DNA of 64,000 nucleotides from Ceratotherium simum simum (GCF_000283155.1 NW_004454291.1:991478-1055477), one strand, 5' to 3'. Shown: positions 1 to 10,598, numbered from the stretch's first letter. The notes: generated by a model not told the origin, from the letters alone. Translations and numbers: made by a program.

Positions 1-244
1 CCAGAGAAACCAGGGTTCAAGGAGAGCAAGGACCTAGAAGCAGTTGGACATGATGGCTAGGTTTCTCTCAGGGAAACATCCTGCTCTCCAAGATTTGTAG
101 CTGGATGATTTGTTCAGACAACAATGGTCACATTTCTGGTCTTATAGGGGCTATAGTCTCAGGAAAAGGCTTAGTCCTGCACTCCTGATTTATTTCTGAC
201 TCACAAGTGACTGTCTATCATTGAAATTTGTCTTCTGCTTCCAG
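1..244 (+). other. end of CYP3A intron 8
   Basis: Non-coding sequence running to the splice acceptor cttccag just before exon 9. The expected exon 8 residues are not encoded in these bases on either strand. No repeat was recognised. Confidence 0.7.
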
Positions 245-308
245 CGAGTTGATTTTCTTCAGCTGATGATTAACTCCCAGAATTCCAAAGAACTGGACAC
301 CCACAAAG
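245..308 (+). CDS. CYP3A: CYP3A exon 9
   Basis: The exon encodes RVDFLQLMINSQNSKELDTHK plus one base of the next codon (reading R to H: start RVDFLQLMIN, end KELDTHK). It lies in the H-helix region just before helix I of the P450 fold. Acceptor cttccag and donor AAAG|gtaacc are canonical. Human CYP3A4 exon 9 is 67 bases and begins with His before the Arg-Val-Asp; here the acceptor AG falls one codon later, so the exon is 64 bases and lacks that His without changing phase. The strong match to CYP3A at RVDFLQLMI and the in-phase join to exon 10 make the call secure. The one-codon shortening should be tolerated, since it lies at a loop next to the helix. Confidence 0.93.
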
Positions 309-539
309 GTAACCAAGGAGTGCTTCAGAGGGCCACTGTGGGGAGGGAGGCTCAGAGGGAGAGGATGCTTCTGAAAACCTGTGGAAAGATTTTCCATACA
401 GATGAGAATTTCTGCCAAATTGAAGAAAGACACATGTTCAGATATAAATGGTAGCCAGAGGCACTTTCGAGAAGCATGCATGCACAACTTCCTTCAAAGC
501 TTGAAGGGCAACCATGAGCAAGTATTTCATACCCAGAAG

Positions 540-705
540 TCAGTTAGCAGTCTGTGGATCACCTATATCAGAACCTCTGGGAGGCTTGTTTCCATGACAA
601 TTTTTAGACCTCATCCAGGCCCAGTGAATCAGAACCTCTGCCTGGAAATTTGCATCGATGCTTCATCACATCAGGAGGCACAAAGCCCCAGTGTTGGTGA
701 CCTTC
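540..705. repeat. MER5-like hAT-Charlie fragment
   Basis: The stretch has the MER5 pattern: a 'cacctnnnncagaacctctgggaggcttgtt' type core followed by 'ctcatccaggcccagtgaat' and 'cagaacctct'. The family is an ancient non-autonomous DNA transposon. It is heavily diverged, and the ends are approximate. Confidence 0.5.
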
Positions 706-1139
706 GCTTTGACACTTGATTAAAGTTGTATTCACTAGCTTAATTTACAGTAAACTTTTATTTTACTCTGTGTAATTAATAAGTAACTAGTGGGGGAAGC
801 TTTTGAGATTGTGTAAACATTCTGTTAATCTTCAAATTTCACCTACCAGTTTTATCAATGTAGATGTTTTTGACTGAAACCATGATTAATTACCATGATG
901 GTTGCAAAATGATGATTTTATAATTCCATCATTTCTTCTACATTTATGAGTTGATGTTCTCTTGTAAGGGAGAACTCTCCATTCTCCTCAATTTATTTAT
1001 TCATTTATTTATATCATTATGATCTCATTTATTACTAACTTAATCTCTTACTTTCATCACTCTTTATTTTGATGCTCAAATTCTCTCAGGTTTGTTCACT
1101 GGAAGTTCTTTCAAGTGGGATCCTGAGTCCTTTTTTTTC

Positions 1140-1700
1140 TTCTTCCTTTTTTAAAATTTATGTTTTCAGTAGACTTTATTTTTTAGTGCAACTTTAGATT
1201 CACAGCCAAAATTGAGCAGAAGGTACAGAGATTTCCCATGTACATCTTGCCCCAGCCCCACACAGCTCTGCTACTCTCAAAATCCCTGACTAGAGTGGTA
1301 CATTTGTCACAATCAATGAACCTACATTGAAACATTATTATCACCCAAAGTCAATAGTCTACATTAGTGTTCACTGTTGGTGTTATACATTCTATGTGCT
1401 TTGACAAACGTATGACATATATCCATCATTATAGTCTACCAAGTATCCCATATCCTTTTCAGCTATCATTTTCTGAACACTTCCTTGCTTTCTGATGCAA
1501 GACATTCCAAGTTTCTCTTCTATTTCCCCTGACCAGAGCTGGAATCAACTATTTCTCCAAGGAGCTCTGTTTCCTTTTAGTGAGAAACAGTATTTAGAAA
1601 CCAAAATCTTTTTTCTCATTGCTAATCATTTGTAGGAGCTCATTGTTACCAAGGGTGTCTTTGCTTCTATATCCTCTCAGTGGAGATAGCAAAGAAGACA
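1140..1700 (-). repeat. old L1 3' end (L1M class), antisense
   Basis: The sequence matches the 3' end of old mammalian L1M elements read antisense, with the hallmarks 'ttcacagccaaaattgagcag', 'gtacagagatttcccat' and 'atgaacctacattg'. A T-rich run at 1,130-1,190 is the decayed poly(A) tail on the opposite strand. Subfamily is not assigned. Confidence 0.65.
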
Positions 1701-1929
1701 TCAAATATTTTTATACAGAAATGACAAACATAAATATTTCTATATCTATCCATAACAAACAATGTAAACATGATCTGTCTCTCTCTCTCTAAACAAGTCT
1801 CTGATTTATAGTTTATTTCCATGACATGAATACTCTCATATGGTTAATTTCGAGCTACCAATGGTTTGACAACCATCTCACAGAATTCTTGAATATTTAA
1901 CAATTCATCCTGGACTGCAGGGATGGTCT

Positions 1930-2032
1930 GACTACAAAACAACACTATAAATATATCTATATCTATGCTTATATCTATTTTATCTATCTATCTGTATGTC
2001 TATCTCTCTGCCTCTCTCTCTGTCTATCTAGT
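1930..2032. repeat. TATC/TCTG-rich simple repeat
   Basis: Imperfect tatct, tctg and ctct runs make up this low-complexity patch within intron 9. There are no regular long arrays. Confidence 0.7.
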
Positions 2033-2232
2033 CCAATACAGCTTTCTGTGGTGAAAGAAATACTCTGTATCCGTACTGTTCAATACAGTAACCGCTAGGT
2101 ACACGTGGCTATTGAACACCTGACATGTGGCCAGTGCCACTGAAGAACTGACTACTTAAATTGTATTAAAATTTAATTAGTTAAAATTTAAATTGCCACA
2201 TGTGGCTACCATATTGGACAGTGCAGCTCTAA
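2030..2232. repeat. hAT-type non-autonomous DNA element
   Basis: Short inverted ends around 'agtccaatacagctttctg' and 'tattggacagtgcagct', with an internal 'ccacatgtggctac' motif, mark a common mammalian hAT-Charlie-type repeat. A related copy sits at 34,829-35,045, with a remnant at 57,030-57,140. I do not assign the subfamily name. Confidence 0.65.
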
Positions 2233-2904
2233 ACTTTGAGTATCATGAGGTTCATGCTAACTGGAGGAAAGAATTTGATCATTGAATTTACCCACAACAG
2301 CATCAGAGAAATCATCATTGGGAAATCAATACTTTGTAGTCCTTTCATACACTCATTTTGCATTGTTTTTAGTTGTGAATTACATGATTGTGGTGGGTAT
2401 CATGTTTATTTCAGTGCTCTAAGAATGTAAATTTCCTAATCTAGTCTCAGTCAAATAGATTAGAGCCTGACCATGCTTAGTGTCTTTCAGGAGAAAATCA
2501 AAAGGGAGGCCAACTTACAAAGACAAGGGCTGTTTGCTGAGCACAAAGTAGACAAAGAGGGGCAGCATGTGCTGACGAAGATGACATTCAGGCCATGATA
2601 GAATATACATTGCTGTTACTCCCACTAGACCCTATTTTTATACATTTCATGCTGGTCAGTGCCCTCTAATGACAGATTCTTTCTTCTCCTATTTTAATGC
2701 TATTGACTAGACTAGGGTCAATCACCACTCTTCTAGCATTTTGTGTGTCTCTGGAGTTTCTGTACATATCTGCGATCTTCCATGTGAAGACTTGTGCTGC
2801 AGGTCTTCCACTACTTGATGCCTCTCAAGTACAATCCATACTTCTCAGGCTAGGTTGTGCACACAAACCACTCTATCTTGTGAAAGTTCAGATTTTGATT
2901 AGAT

Positions 2905-2995
2905 AGTTCTAGGGCAGTAGTTGAGATTCTGTGTTTCTAATAAGCTCCAAGATACTGCTGATGCTACTGGTCCATGGACCACGCTTGGAGTAGCA
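2905..2995. repeat. MER5A-like fragment
   Basis: The sequence 'gctgatgctactggtccatgg' followed by 'accacgcttggagtagcaag' is the terminal part of MER5A (hAT-Charlie). It is diverged and incomplete. Confidence 0.6.
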
Positions 2996-3538
2996 AGAGT
3001 TTATCTTCAGTGCAATGTTAGTCTCTTAAGTTCCCTCAAACAGGATTAGATGAAAAATCTTGTAATTTTCTCTACAATTAAGCCTTAATATTGCAAACTT
3101 TCTTTAAATTTTTCAAGCTATATTTTTGCTAGAATAATTTAAATTTTTCCTGGGGGAGGATGCTCCCCATATTACTTGTATACTTGTAGATAAAGTACTT
3201 TTAGGATTCCCCAAGGGACGTGCTAATAACACTGTGTATGTTAGACAGAAATGCTATTTCTTAGATTACACAGCTGTGTTGGTGGGAGGGTGGCATAACC
3301 AGGAGCAGATGGCCAAGAGTAGTGTAAACCTTGGGGAAAAATGGATTAAGATCATTTTCGCCTTTTCCTGGCTCTGTCAAATAGACATCAGAGATCAAAA
3401 CACTCCCAGTTTGACTCTGAACCACTTTTCTATTTTTTTCTCTAGAGGTTTTGGAGTTTCATTTGGATTTCTCATCGTCTAAACTGTGGTGTTTTACATT
3501 GACCTGCTTTACCTAAAATGTCTTTCCTCTCCTTTTAG

Positions 3539-3699
3539 CTCTGTCTGATCTGGAGCTCATAGCCCAATCTATTATCTTTATTTTTGCTGGCTATGAGCCC
3601 ATTAGCACTTCTCTTTCCTTCCTTATATATTTTTTGGCCACTCACCCTGATGTCCAGCAGAAGCTGCAGGAGGAGATTGATGCAACTTTCCCCGATAAG
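3539..3699 (+). CDS. CYP3A: CYP3A exon 10 (I-helix)
   Basis: The 161-base exon encodes (A)[19 protein letters not shown]...[20 protein letters not shown]. It covers helix I, which crosses the active site over the haem and includes substrate-recognition site 4. Acceptor ccttttag and donor AAG|gtgagt are canonical, and the first two bases complete the Ala codon begun in exon 9. The I-helix motif reads AGYEPIS, where CYP3A4 has AGYETTS, so both threonines after the acidic Glu are replaced (Pro, Ile). The Thr next to the acid normally helps deliver protons to bound oxygen. Rodent Cyp3a proteins, as I recall them, also carry Pro at the first of these positions but keep the second Thr. Length and all other landmarks are normal. 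Confidence 0.96.
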
Positions 3700-3914
3700 G
3701 TGAGTGGATGATACCTGGAGTGAGAGGGAGAAGGTGAAACATTAGCAAGAATGTCTCCTTACCACTTCGTAAGAGAAGTTTTCAAAAAGCATAAATATCA
3801 TTTATTTCACCTGTGCTATTTCGGAAGGATCTAAAGAGACAAAAACAAAGGGAGAATCTAGCTAATGTATGCTACTCACATAAATATAAGATCTTTGAAA
3901 AAAGGGCTGGTCCT

Positions 3915-4250
3915 TGTGTATCAGTTATCTGTTCTCACAATAATGCTAAGTAAAAATCACAAAGCCTCAGTGGCATCTAACAATAACTTATCTCTGTTGA
4001 TATTGGCTGGACTTGCTTTGGTCTGGCCTTGGCTAAGCTGGCTGGGCTGACTCAACTCCACCCCTGAGCCACACATCTCTATTACTCCAGAAAACTAGCC
4101 AGGATGTGCTCTTCTCAGGGAAATGTTAGAGGGCAGAGCATGAAGCCCAGCCCTATGGGTGCCTTTCAAAATGGTACTTGCATCACAATTAGCCAAAATT
4201 CCATTGACTCAAAGCAAACCACATGGCCAACATAGGAAGGGGTGGAAAGT
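3915..4250. repeat. unnamed ancient interspersed repeat
   Basis: The stretch begins 'tatcagttatctgttctcac', includes 'gtggcatctaacaataact' and ends near 'ccacatggccaacatag'. This is the layout of a widespread mammalian element with a 'cagttattgctgcgtaacaa' type head. The class (LTR or DNA) was not decided by eye. Confidence 0.4.
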
Positions 4251-4289
4251 AGGGACCATTAGTGTAATCTATCACTCTAAGTAAACTTT

Positions 4290-4440
4290 GCAGACAGGAG
4301 AAGCCTGGTATAGAGGAAAGAGCATAGGGTAGGAAATGCAAGACATGACTTTGAGTCCTGACTATAGTTTTGGACAAGCCTTATGAGCTTTCTGAGTCAT
4401 AGGTCCTTCACATATAAGGTAAGGAGACATTTTAGGGCCT
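4290..4440 (+). repeat. MIR fragment
   Basis: A MIR core-like run, including 'ggaaagagcatagg', 'ttgagtcctgac' and 'ggacaagcc', followed by 'ataaggtaaggag'. It is strongly decayed. Confidence 0.5.
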
Positions 4441-4589
4441 ACTTAAATTAGAGATTATCTTTCTTCTCTGGTAAAGCCCATATTGTGATTCTTTTGATTG
4501 CAATATTGTAGAAAATTCACTTAGAGATTGAGACTAGCTAAGCATTGTGTTTTCCCTTTTTTATAACACTGATTACAAGGCATCAACAA

Positions 4590-5245
4590 TACTAATAGCT
4601 AACGTTTGCATCTTACTATATATGTCTATTCTAAATGCTTTTTATTCATCAAAAAATTTAATCTTCATAAAATTCTGTATTAGTCGGGATAGGCTGGGTT
4701 ATGCCTCAGTAACATATTAGCTATCAATCTCAGGGGCTTTACATAGCAAAGATTCATAATTCATATTTACATGTGCAAAAAATGTTAGTAGAAGATGGGA
4801 GTGGGCGTCTCTGTTCCACGTAGTTACTTAGGGATACAAGCTATGAGGCTCCACCTTCTTGTAGATGATTATCTGGGATATAAGGCCTTTATGTTGGCTG
4901 GAGAATAAAGAATAGAGTGTTGCACGTGGCTTTTCAAATGTTTTGTCCCTGAACTGAAATACATCACATCAGTTCACAGCCCGCTGGCAAAACTGGTTTC
5001 TTTTAAGTTCAAGTAGGCTGAGAAATGTGGGGACTACATGGATTTTGGGAGAGCAGTGACGTCTCTGCCACACAACTCTAAGATATGTAAACTCTAATTA
5101 TCTCCATGTAACATATCTTAAAACTGAGCTACAGCGAGATGAAATAACTTTCGTACAGTAGTCATACAACTAGTGGTGAAGGAGCCAAGTTATGACCCAG
5201 CATATCTGGCTCCTGAGCCAAACTCTTAACCTCTACAATATTGTC
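4590..5245 (-). repeat. antisense MIR split by another repeat
   Basis: The first MIR half (4,590-4,680) has 'atagctaacgtttgcatctt' and 'aatcttcataaaattctgta'. The second half (5,091-5,245) resumes with 'aaaactgagctacagcgaga' and 'ccaagttatgaccc'. Between them, 4,681-5,090, lies an insertion starting 'ttagtcgggataggctggg', an old LTR-like or DNA-like repeat I cannot name. The nesting shows the MIR came first. Confidence 0.5.
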
Positions 5246-6075
5246 TCTTCAATATAACACCAGATTCTAGCCACATGTTGTCCATACAGTTTTCAGATCT
5301 CTGCCAAAACTGGAATTCTTTGTGTTATGAACAGACCTGGCCTCTGGGGCTGGAGTGGCTTGATTAGATCTTCAGAGCTCACAGTCAAATCCTGAAGTGA
5401 CAAATAGAAGACTGTTCCAGCAACAGAGGGTTGTGCTGAGAGTGAGGATCCTATCCTCTTAAAATGTTCAGGAGAAGTGAAATTGTGTGTCTTGGTAGCA
5501 TCCCGTCTTATTCTTCTTTTGTCACGTTTGGTTTAGAAAGGTATTAGTTTCTCCCAAAGTTATTTATAGAATTTTTTTTATAATACAGTGTGTCTCTCCA
5601 AATTTTATATATATAAACTAAAGAGTTAGCAAGCAGGGTTTTTCAACTAAAAAACTTTATGCCAAATAGGGGATTTGCTCTTACACGTTCTCTTTCCTTG
5701 GTACAGATATGCAGCCTCTCCTTTGAAAGGAATCAGTGACTTTGTCATATTTCCCTTGAAAGTAAGGGTCATAGTCTGTTAGTCACATTTGTTCACGTGA
5801 GAAAGAAAAACCACTACATGGTGATGTGAGGGATTTCAGGCCCTGTTTCAGGGATTGTCGCAAAAGGCTCCCGTAATCATAGCTACTCTACACATCCCAG
5901 TGAGCCACTGAGCAGGTCAAAGGACATGACAGATATTAAAATGTCTGTAACTGCTAAGGCCCTTTACCAAGATAAATTTTTTTTTGTACTCGTAACATTT
6001 CAGTAGTTCTGCATAGGCTGAGTGGAAATTTGATCCAAAGTCTCGGTTTATCAAAATCTGTTTCTTTCTTTCCAG

Positions 6076-6302
6076 GCACCTGTCACTTATGATGCCCTGA
6101 TACAGATGGAGTATCTTGACATGGTGTTGAATGAATCTCTCAGATTATTCCCAATTGCTGGTAGACTTGAGAGGGTCTGTAAGAAAGATTTGGAACTCGG
6201 TGGGGTGTTCATTCCCAAAGGGACAGTAGTGATGGTGCCAACCTTTTCTCTTCACCGAGAACCAGAGTTCTGGCCTGAGCCTGAGGAGTTCCATCCTGAA
6301 AG
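6076..6302 (+). CDS. CYP3A: CYP3A exon 11 (K-helix, ExxR)
   Basis: The 227-base exon encodes [20 protein letters not shown] to EEFHPE plus AG of the next Arg codon. It contains the K-helix ExxR (ESLR in LNESLRLFP), a salt-bridge motif present in nearly all P450s, and substrate-recognition site 5 ([12 protein letters not shown]). CYP3A4 has Met (371) where this protein has Gly after IA. The PER end of the meander completes across the next splice site (PER|F). Acceptor tttctttccag and donor AAG|gtacag are canonical. The length equals the CYP3A4 exon as I remember it. The open frame runs on into the intron only to a stop at 6,334, so the splice donor, not the reading frame, sets the exon end. 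Confidence 0.96.
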
Positions 6303-7836
6303 GTACAGAGCCCTTGGGAAAGAGAACCCACCTTGATCCAGGCCTTTTCAATGCTATTCTGATGTCTCTTAATATAGATGACAATCATGTGCTTATACAA
6401 TCATTTACTTGTACATCTTTTTGTTTTTGAAGGTTTTTTTTTTCCTATTGCAAGAGTGGTTGTATTTGTTGTCAAAATTTTACAAACTGTAGACTGGAAA
6501 AAAGAAAATTATAGCCACCCACAGTCCCAGTACTTTAAGATAGGCCTCATTAATAATGTGATGTGTGTCTTTATGGACATGGTTATATGCATATATAGAT
6601 TTTTAAAAATTATAGTCATATTATGTTTTATTTTATTTTGAAGTGCTTACTTTGTGTAACAGTAAACTATAAACAACACCCTATACACCCTATGTTAGAC
6701 TGTATATATTTTTGTATGTGATTGCATGCATATACTATTATTTACTGAACCATTATCTGACTTTAGGAATATGGACTTTTGTTTCCTTTATGTTTTTCGG
6801 TGCTGCTCTCTTCAGCTCTCTGATTTTACCACCAGTGTTCCTACATTCTATTTTTTCTAAACATTGTTACCATTTCTTCCGTGGAATTTTTTATGGAGAA
6901 TTTTCGACATACACAAGTGTATGTGTATTTGACATATACACATCGTATTCTCTACACACAAGTCTATGGAATTGCTTTCATGCATCTATATGTGCCCAAC
7001 AACACTTGCCTAACAACGATCAACCCATGTCAGCTGCCCCATCCACACACCACTGTCACCTTTCTCATGACTGCAATGTTATTTTAAGGCACATCATCTG
7101 AAATATTCCAGAATGTTCTCCAAAATATGAACACACTTTAAAAAGTACATAACCACAATGTTACTATCACTTTCGCCAAATCCACACTTTTTTCCTAATA
7201 TGATCAAACATTGAAGAATGAAATTTGGATAAAACACAGGTCTAACCCTCAAGGAATTTATAACTTAGTGGAACAGACAGACAAGGAGATTGTTGATTAT
7301 ATTATAATAGAGTAGCATCTTATTCCTATGAAAATCATCTGATATAAGCTATTCTATGGGAAAGAGAGAGAGAGAGAGGAAGGGAAGAGGAGAGAAAAGG
7401 GGATGGAAAGAAAGGAAAGGGAAAATAACAATTAAAATAACGGGAGGCATTTCTCTTGCTTCCTCCCTTCATGTGCACATGACCAACATAAGAGAGTCCA
7501 GGCAGAGACCTACTTTTCCTTCAATCACTCTCATTTCTTTTTATGAACACGTCACCACCCCGAATGTAGTTTTCATGTTTAAAGATAAATTTTATTTTAA
7601 ACAGCATTTCTCTCATCTCCTCAACAAGACTGAAAGCTCCTATAGGGTCATGGGAAGAGAAAGGATCTGTAGCTTACAATTCTCAGAGCAAATACCCATA
7701 GCAGCATGTCAAGAGCTAGCCCACAAAAGTATCCTGTGTACTACTGGTTGAGGACTCTAAGTGAGAACAACAAACCTATAGCTCTTGTGGTTTTCATATT
7801 TCATTAACTTGTTTTCATCTACTATCATGGATCTAG
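6303..7836 (+). other. CYP3A intron 11
   Basis: Intron of 1,534 bases from gtacag to atctag. It includes AT-rich sequence with no recognised repeat and a purine-rich GAGA/GGAA patch at 7,357-7,425. There is no coding potential. The polypyrimidine tract before the acceptor is weak for a mammalian intron. Confidence 0.75.
7357..7425. repeat. purine-rich low-complexity run
   Basis: Repeated gaga, ggaa and aaagg units with almost no pyrimidines on the + strand. A short open frame across it is compositional only. Confidence 0.7.
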
Positions 7837-7999
7837 GTTCAGTAAGGACAACAAGGACAGTATAAATCCTTATATATACATGCCGTTTGGAAGTGGACCC
7901 CGAAACTGCATTGGCATGAGATTTGCTGTCGTGAACATGAAACTTGCTGTTGTCAGACTGCTGCAGAACTTCTCCTTCAAACCTTGCAAAGAAACTCAG
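7837..7999 (+). CDS. CYP3A: CYP3A exon 12 (haem-binding loop)
   Basis: The 163-base exon starts with the last base of the Arg codon and encodes [16 protein letters not shown] to FKPCKETQ. It holds the Cys-ligand loop [10 protein letters not shown], fitting the P450 signature FxxGxRxCxG; its Cys supplies the thiolate ligand of the haem iron. Helix L ([21 protein letters not shown]) follows. Acceptor atctag is preceded by a poor pyrimidine tract; donor CAG|gtcaga is acceptable. The signature is intact, so this exon is compatible with an active enzyme. Confidence 0.97.
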
Positions 8000-8404
8000 G
8001 TCAGACAGTTAACCTTCTACATAAATAATGTTTTATTGGGAGGGATCATTTTTAACTGAGGCTGTCTCTGTCTACATATGTATATAAAAATATGTATTCT
8101 ATTCAAAGAATAATTTATTCTATTGGCCAGAGAATCTATTTGGAGCCATCTGTGACCTTTAAGGGTCCCTTGCTCTGGAGTTCTAAGAATGTGGCTTTAC
8201 AAAGACCCACCTATAAAGGTCCTCTAGAGTCAATGCGGTTAGCATATGTGATTATGCCCAGTCCTTTGAAGTTGAGCAAAGTTTTGAATTTGGTTTCAAG
8301 TCCACTGGAAGGAAGGGGAGGTGTGCACAGCCAGGAAGTGCAGTGGACACCACGTCATGACTTGTGAACGATGCTCTTGTCCACCAGAACTTACTGAAGC
8401 TTCA

Positions 8405-8520
8405 TGACAGTGGTTTTCAACTACTATCTTTATAACAAAATAACCAGGGATCTTTAAAAAATCCTCATGCCTAGGTCATCTCAGAAATTGTAAAATAATT
8501 CTCCCAGAGCATGGCTTGAA
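8405..8520. repeat. MER5-like fragment
   Basis: The start 'gacagtggttttcaactac' matches the MER5 terminal 'cagtggttctcaa'. Then come 'ccagggatctttaaaaaatc' and 'cctaggtcat', as in MER5A/B. Confidence 0.6.
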
Positions 8521-8579
8521 AGCACCCCCAGTGTATCTCATGTGCAGCCTAGGTTTACAATCATGGATTAGATTGAAAA

Positions 8580-9010
8580 CATTTATACCAGATTTGAGGG
8601 ACTCCCATAGTCCAGGGCCATCCTGCCTCTTTGATCTCACCTTCCAGGAGCCCTGCTCCAGTCAAGTTTTTACATCCTAGTAATGACTCAATGAATGTTC
8701 TTCCCGTTCTCCTCCCCATTGTGTTCTCACCTTTGAAGTCCTCATTCAACCCCCAATCCCCTCCACGGAGCCTTCCCCATCTAGTCCAGAACCCATTCTC
8801 TCCTCTGCTCTGTTATCAGTTACTACAAGCTGGTATAATTTCTCAGACCACCTAATTTAATACTTTGTCATTAAACCATCCAACTTGGTTCTCTATGTTT
8901 TCTTTGTACCTATGAATGTACCTTTGTCTTTAACTCTAGCACCTCATTTCATTGCTTTCATAAACTCCCAGTGGTGCCTTGCAGTCATCCAGTGAATGCT
9001 TAAGGAGTGA
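8580..9010. repeat. L2-like fragment
   Basis: The pyrimidine-rich series 'cctctttgatctcaccttcc', 'ggagccttccccatct' and 'ctgctctgttatcagttact' resembles the 3' region of LINE2 seen in mammals. It ends near 'tcatccagtgaatgcttaa'. It is diverged and low in identity. Confidence 0.45.
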
Positions 9011-9944
9011 TTTGAAGTTGATTTAGAGCTCTTGGATACAAATTTTAAACAATGTTAATTTGAAAATTTAACAACTGACATTTGTATATGTGCAAATTGT
9101 GTATGTCTGTCTGCCGCGGACATATATGCCGTTAGAAATTATAAAATAACAAGGTTTTACATTTATAGAAAGATGTGGAATCTGTCCTCTGAAGAACATA
9201 AAGACCAGTAGCCATTGATTCATATCAAGCAAGGCCCTATAATAAAGCTTATTTCTGAGACTCGTGCATTTACTATGCAGCTCCTCCCCTTAAGTATGCT
9301 TTCTGTGGGTAGAAGAGGATAGCGATTCTTTCCAACTTATTTGTGACTTTAGGGCAGCTGTGTGGAAGTCCAAGAGTAAGTGTGCAAACAGGGGACTCAG
9401 CCTTGAGAGAGAGCAGGTGTCTCTTACACCTGGGATGGGGCAGACACTCCCTGTAAGCTCTCAGTCATTTACAGGCTGGTGCTTCTCACCTTCCATGACA
9501 ATTTACTTGTCTTTGATCAACTGATGTCAGAAGGTGGCTCTGCTGCTAGCTCCCACAACACTGAAGGAGTGACTGAGTGATAATGGAGCTAAAACTATCA
9601 GCAAAACACTGTAGATCTTCAGAAGTTGACCATCCACACTGCATATGGGAGCCAAGAGATGTTAGAAAACAGGCATAATCCTTCAGAGAGACATCTTCCC
9701 ATGATGAAACTGGATGAGTTCCACTGGGAGAAGTGACTGGACTCTTTAGAAGTCAAGGATGGTTTATACAATAAAAATGTGTAAGACCCACTCAGGATTA
9801 CCTTGCAAGTTTTAACACATGCAAAATTAATTCTGTATGGCATTTCAAAATAGTTTGCTATAATGCTTAAGATTTTGGTTTAAGTTTTTATAGTTTATCC
9901 CTTTTAGTTAAGATTTAAATCAAAAAGGACAAAAAGCCAGCATA

Positions 9945-10010
9945 ATTTTGTATCCAGCCTGGTGCAGAATACGCGTTCAATATATATTTTGTTGAATGAA
10001 TGGATGGCTA
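9945..10010 (+). repeat. L2 3' terminus
   Basis: The sequence 'ctggtgcagaatacgcgttc' followed by 'tttgttgaatgaatgga' corresponds to the L2 3' end 'cacatagtaggtgctcaat...gttgaatgaatga'. Confidence 0.6.
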
Positions 10011-10192
10011 AAACTTTCATTATCCAATATGACTCAGCTTATAGAATAAATGTAAAGAATCAAAGATATATGACGCTAAACCTTTTTATATGTTTGAAAA
10101 GCGGTATTGTCCTTAATGTCTCTTGTCTACTTTGCTTCTGTTCTTGACAGAGCTTCATTAGTCAGCTCTCATATGCTGTTTAACTGTTGCAG

Positions 10193-10288
10193 ATTCCCCT
10201 GAAATTAGGCACTCAAGGACTCATTCAACCGGAAAAACCAATTGTTCTAAAAGTTGAGTCGAGAGCTGGGACTGTGAATGGAGCCTGA
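10193..10288 (+). CDS. CYP3A: CYP3A exon 13, C-terminus and stop
   Basis: The coding part of the last exon encodes [12 protein letters not shown] to [10 protein letters not shown], then TGA. It contains substrate-recognition site 6 ([10 protein letters not shown]), the beta-loop at the far end of the active site, where CYP3A4 reads KLSLGGLLQP. CYP3A5, as I recall it, has a TQGLLQ arrangement like this one. The ending TVNGA corresponds to TVSGA in CYP3A4, so the protein keeps its normal length. Acceptor ctgttgcag is strong, and exon phase 0 matches the end of exon 12. Confidence 0.96.
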   Translation: MPLKLGTQGLIQPEKPIVLKVESRAGTVNGA

Positions 10289-10592
10289 CTTTCCCTAAGG
10301 TCTTCTGCTTTGTTCTTCAAGGAAGCTGTATCCCAGAACACGAGATACCTAAATTTACTTTGTGAATGAAATCCAGAGTAAAGATTATCTTAACCTACTG
10401 CCCTTGATGGATGCCTACGGAGTCTTACATTCCTTGAGTTTTCTGTGTCTATGTAGAGTATTACATATTGCATGATATAAAGGAGGGGCCTAGTACGTGC
10501 CAGATGTGTGGACTCAGCTTATCTGGTTCTCACAGAACAATCTCCATCCACCCCCAGTTATTACCATCTACTCTTCCTGAGCTCTGATCAAG

Positions 10593-10598
10593 AATAAA
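10593..10598 (+). terminator. proximal poly(A) signal AATAAA
   Basis: AATAAA in 'caagaataaaaatttctc', about 305 bases after the stop codon. Human CYP3A4 produces transcripts with short and long 3' UTRs, so this could be an alternative site. It is not flanked by an obvious GU-rich element. Confidence 0.45.

Larger units (their letters stand above)
309..3538 (+). other. CYP3A intron 9
   Basis: Intron of 3,230 bases from gtaacc to ccttttag. It contains several decayed interspersed repeats listed separately: a MER5-like piece, an old antisense L1 3' end, an hAT-type element and a second MER5-like piece, plus a TATC-rich patch near 1,940-2,030. No coding potential was recognised. Confidence 0.8.
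3700..6075 (+). other. CYP3A intron 10
   Basis: Intron of 2,376 bases from gtgagt to tttccag. It carries MIR and LTR-like repeats (listed separately). The remainder, about 5,250-6,075, shows no feature I recognise. There is no coding sequence. Confidence 0.8.
8000..10192 (+). other. CYP3A intron 12
   Basis: Intron of 2,193 bases from gtcaga to ctgttgcag. It holds a MER5-like piece and two L2-like pieces (listed). The rest, including 9,010-9,940, shows nothing I can identify. There is no coding sequence. Confidence 0.75.

Noticed and set aside
221..454. Open frame start ATG at 221 as an alternative start for the CYP3A product
   Set aside because: The ATG is in intron 8; the CYP3A-like residues begin exactly after the splice acceptor at 244.
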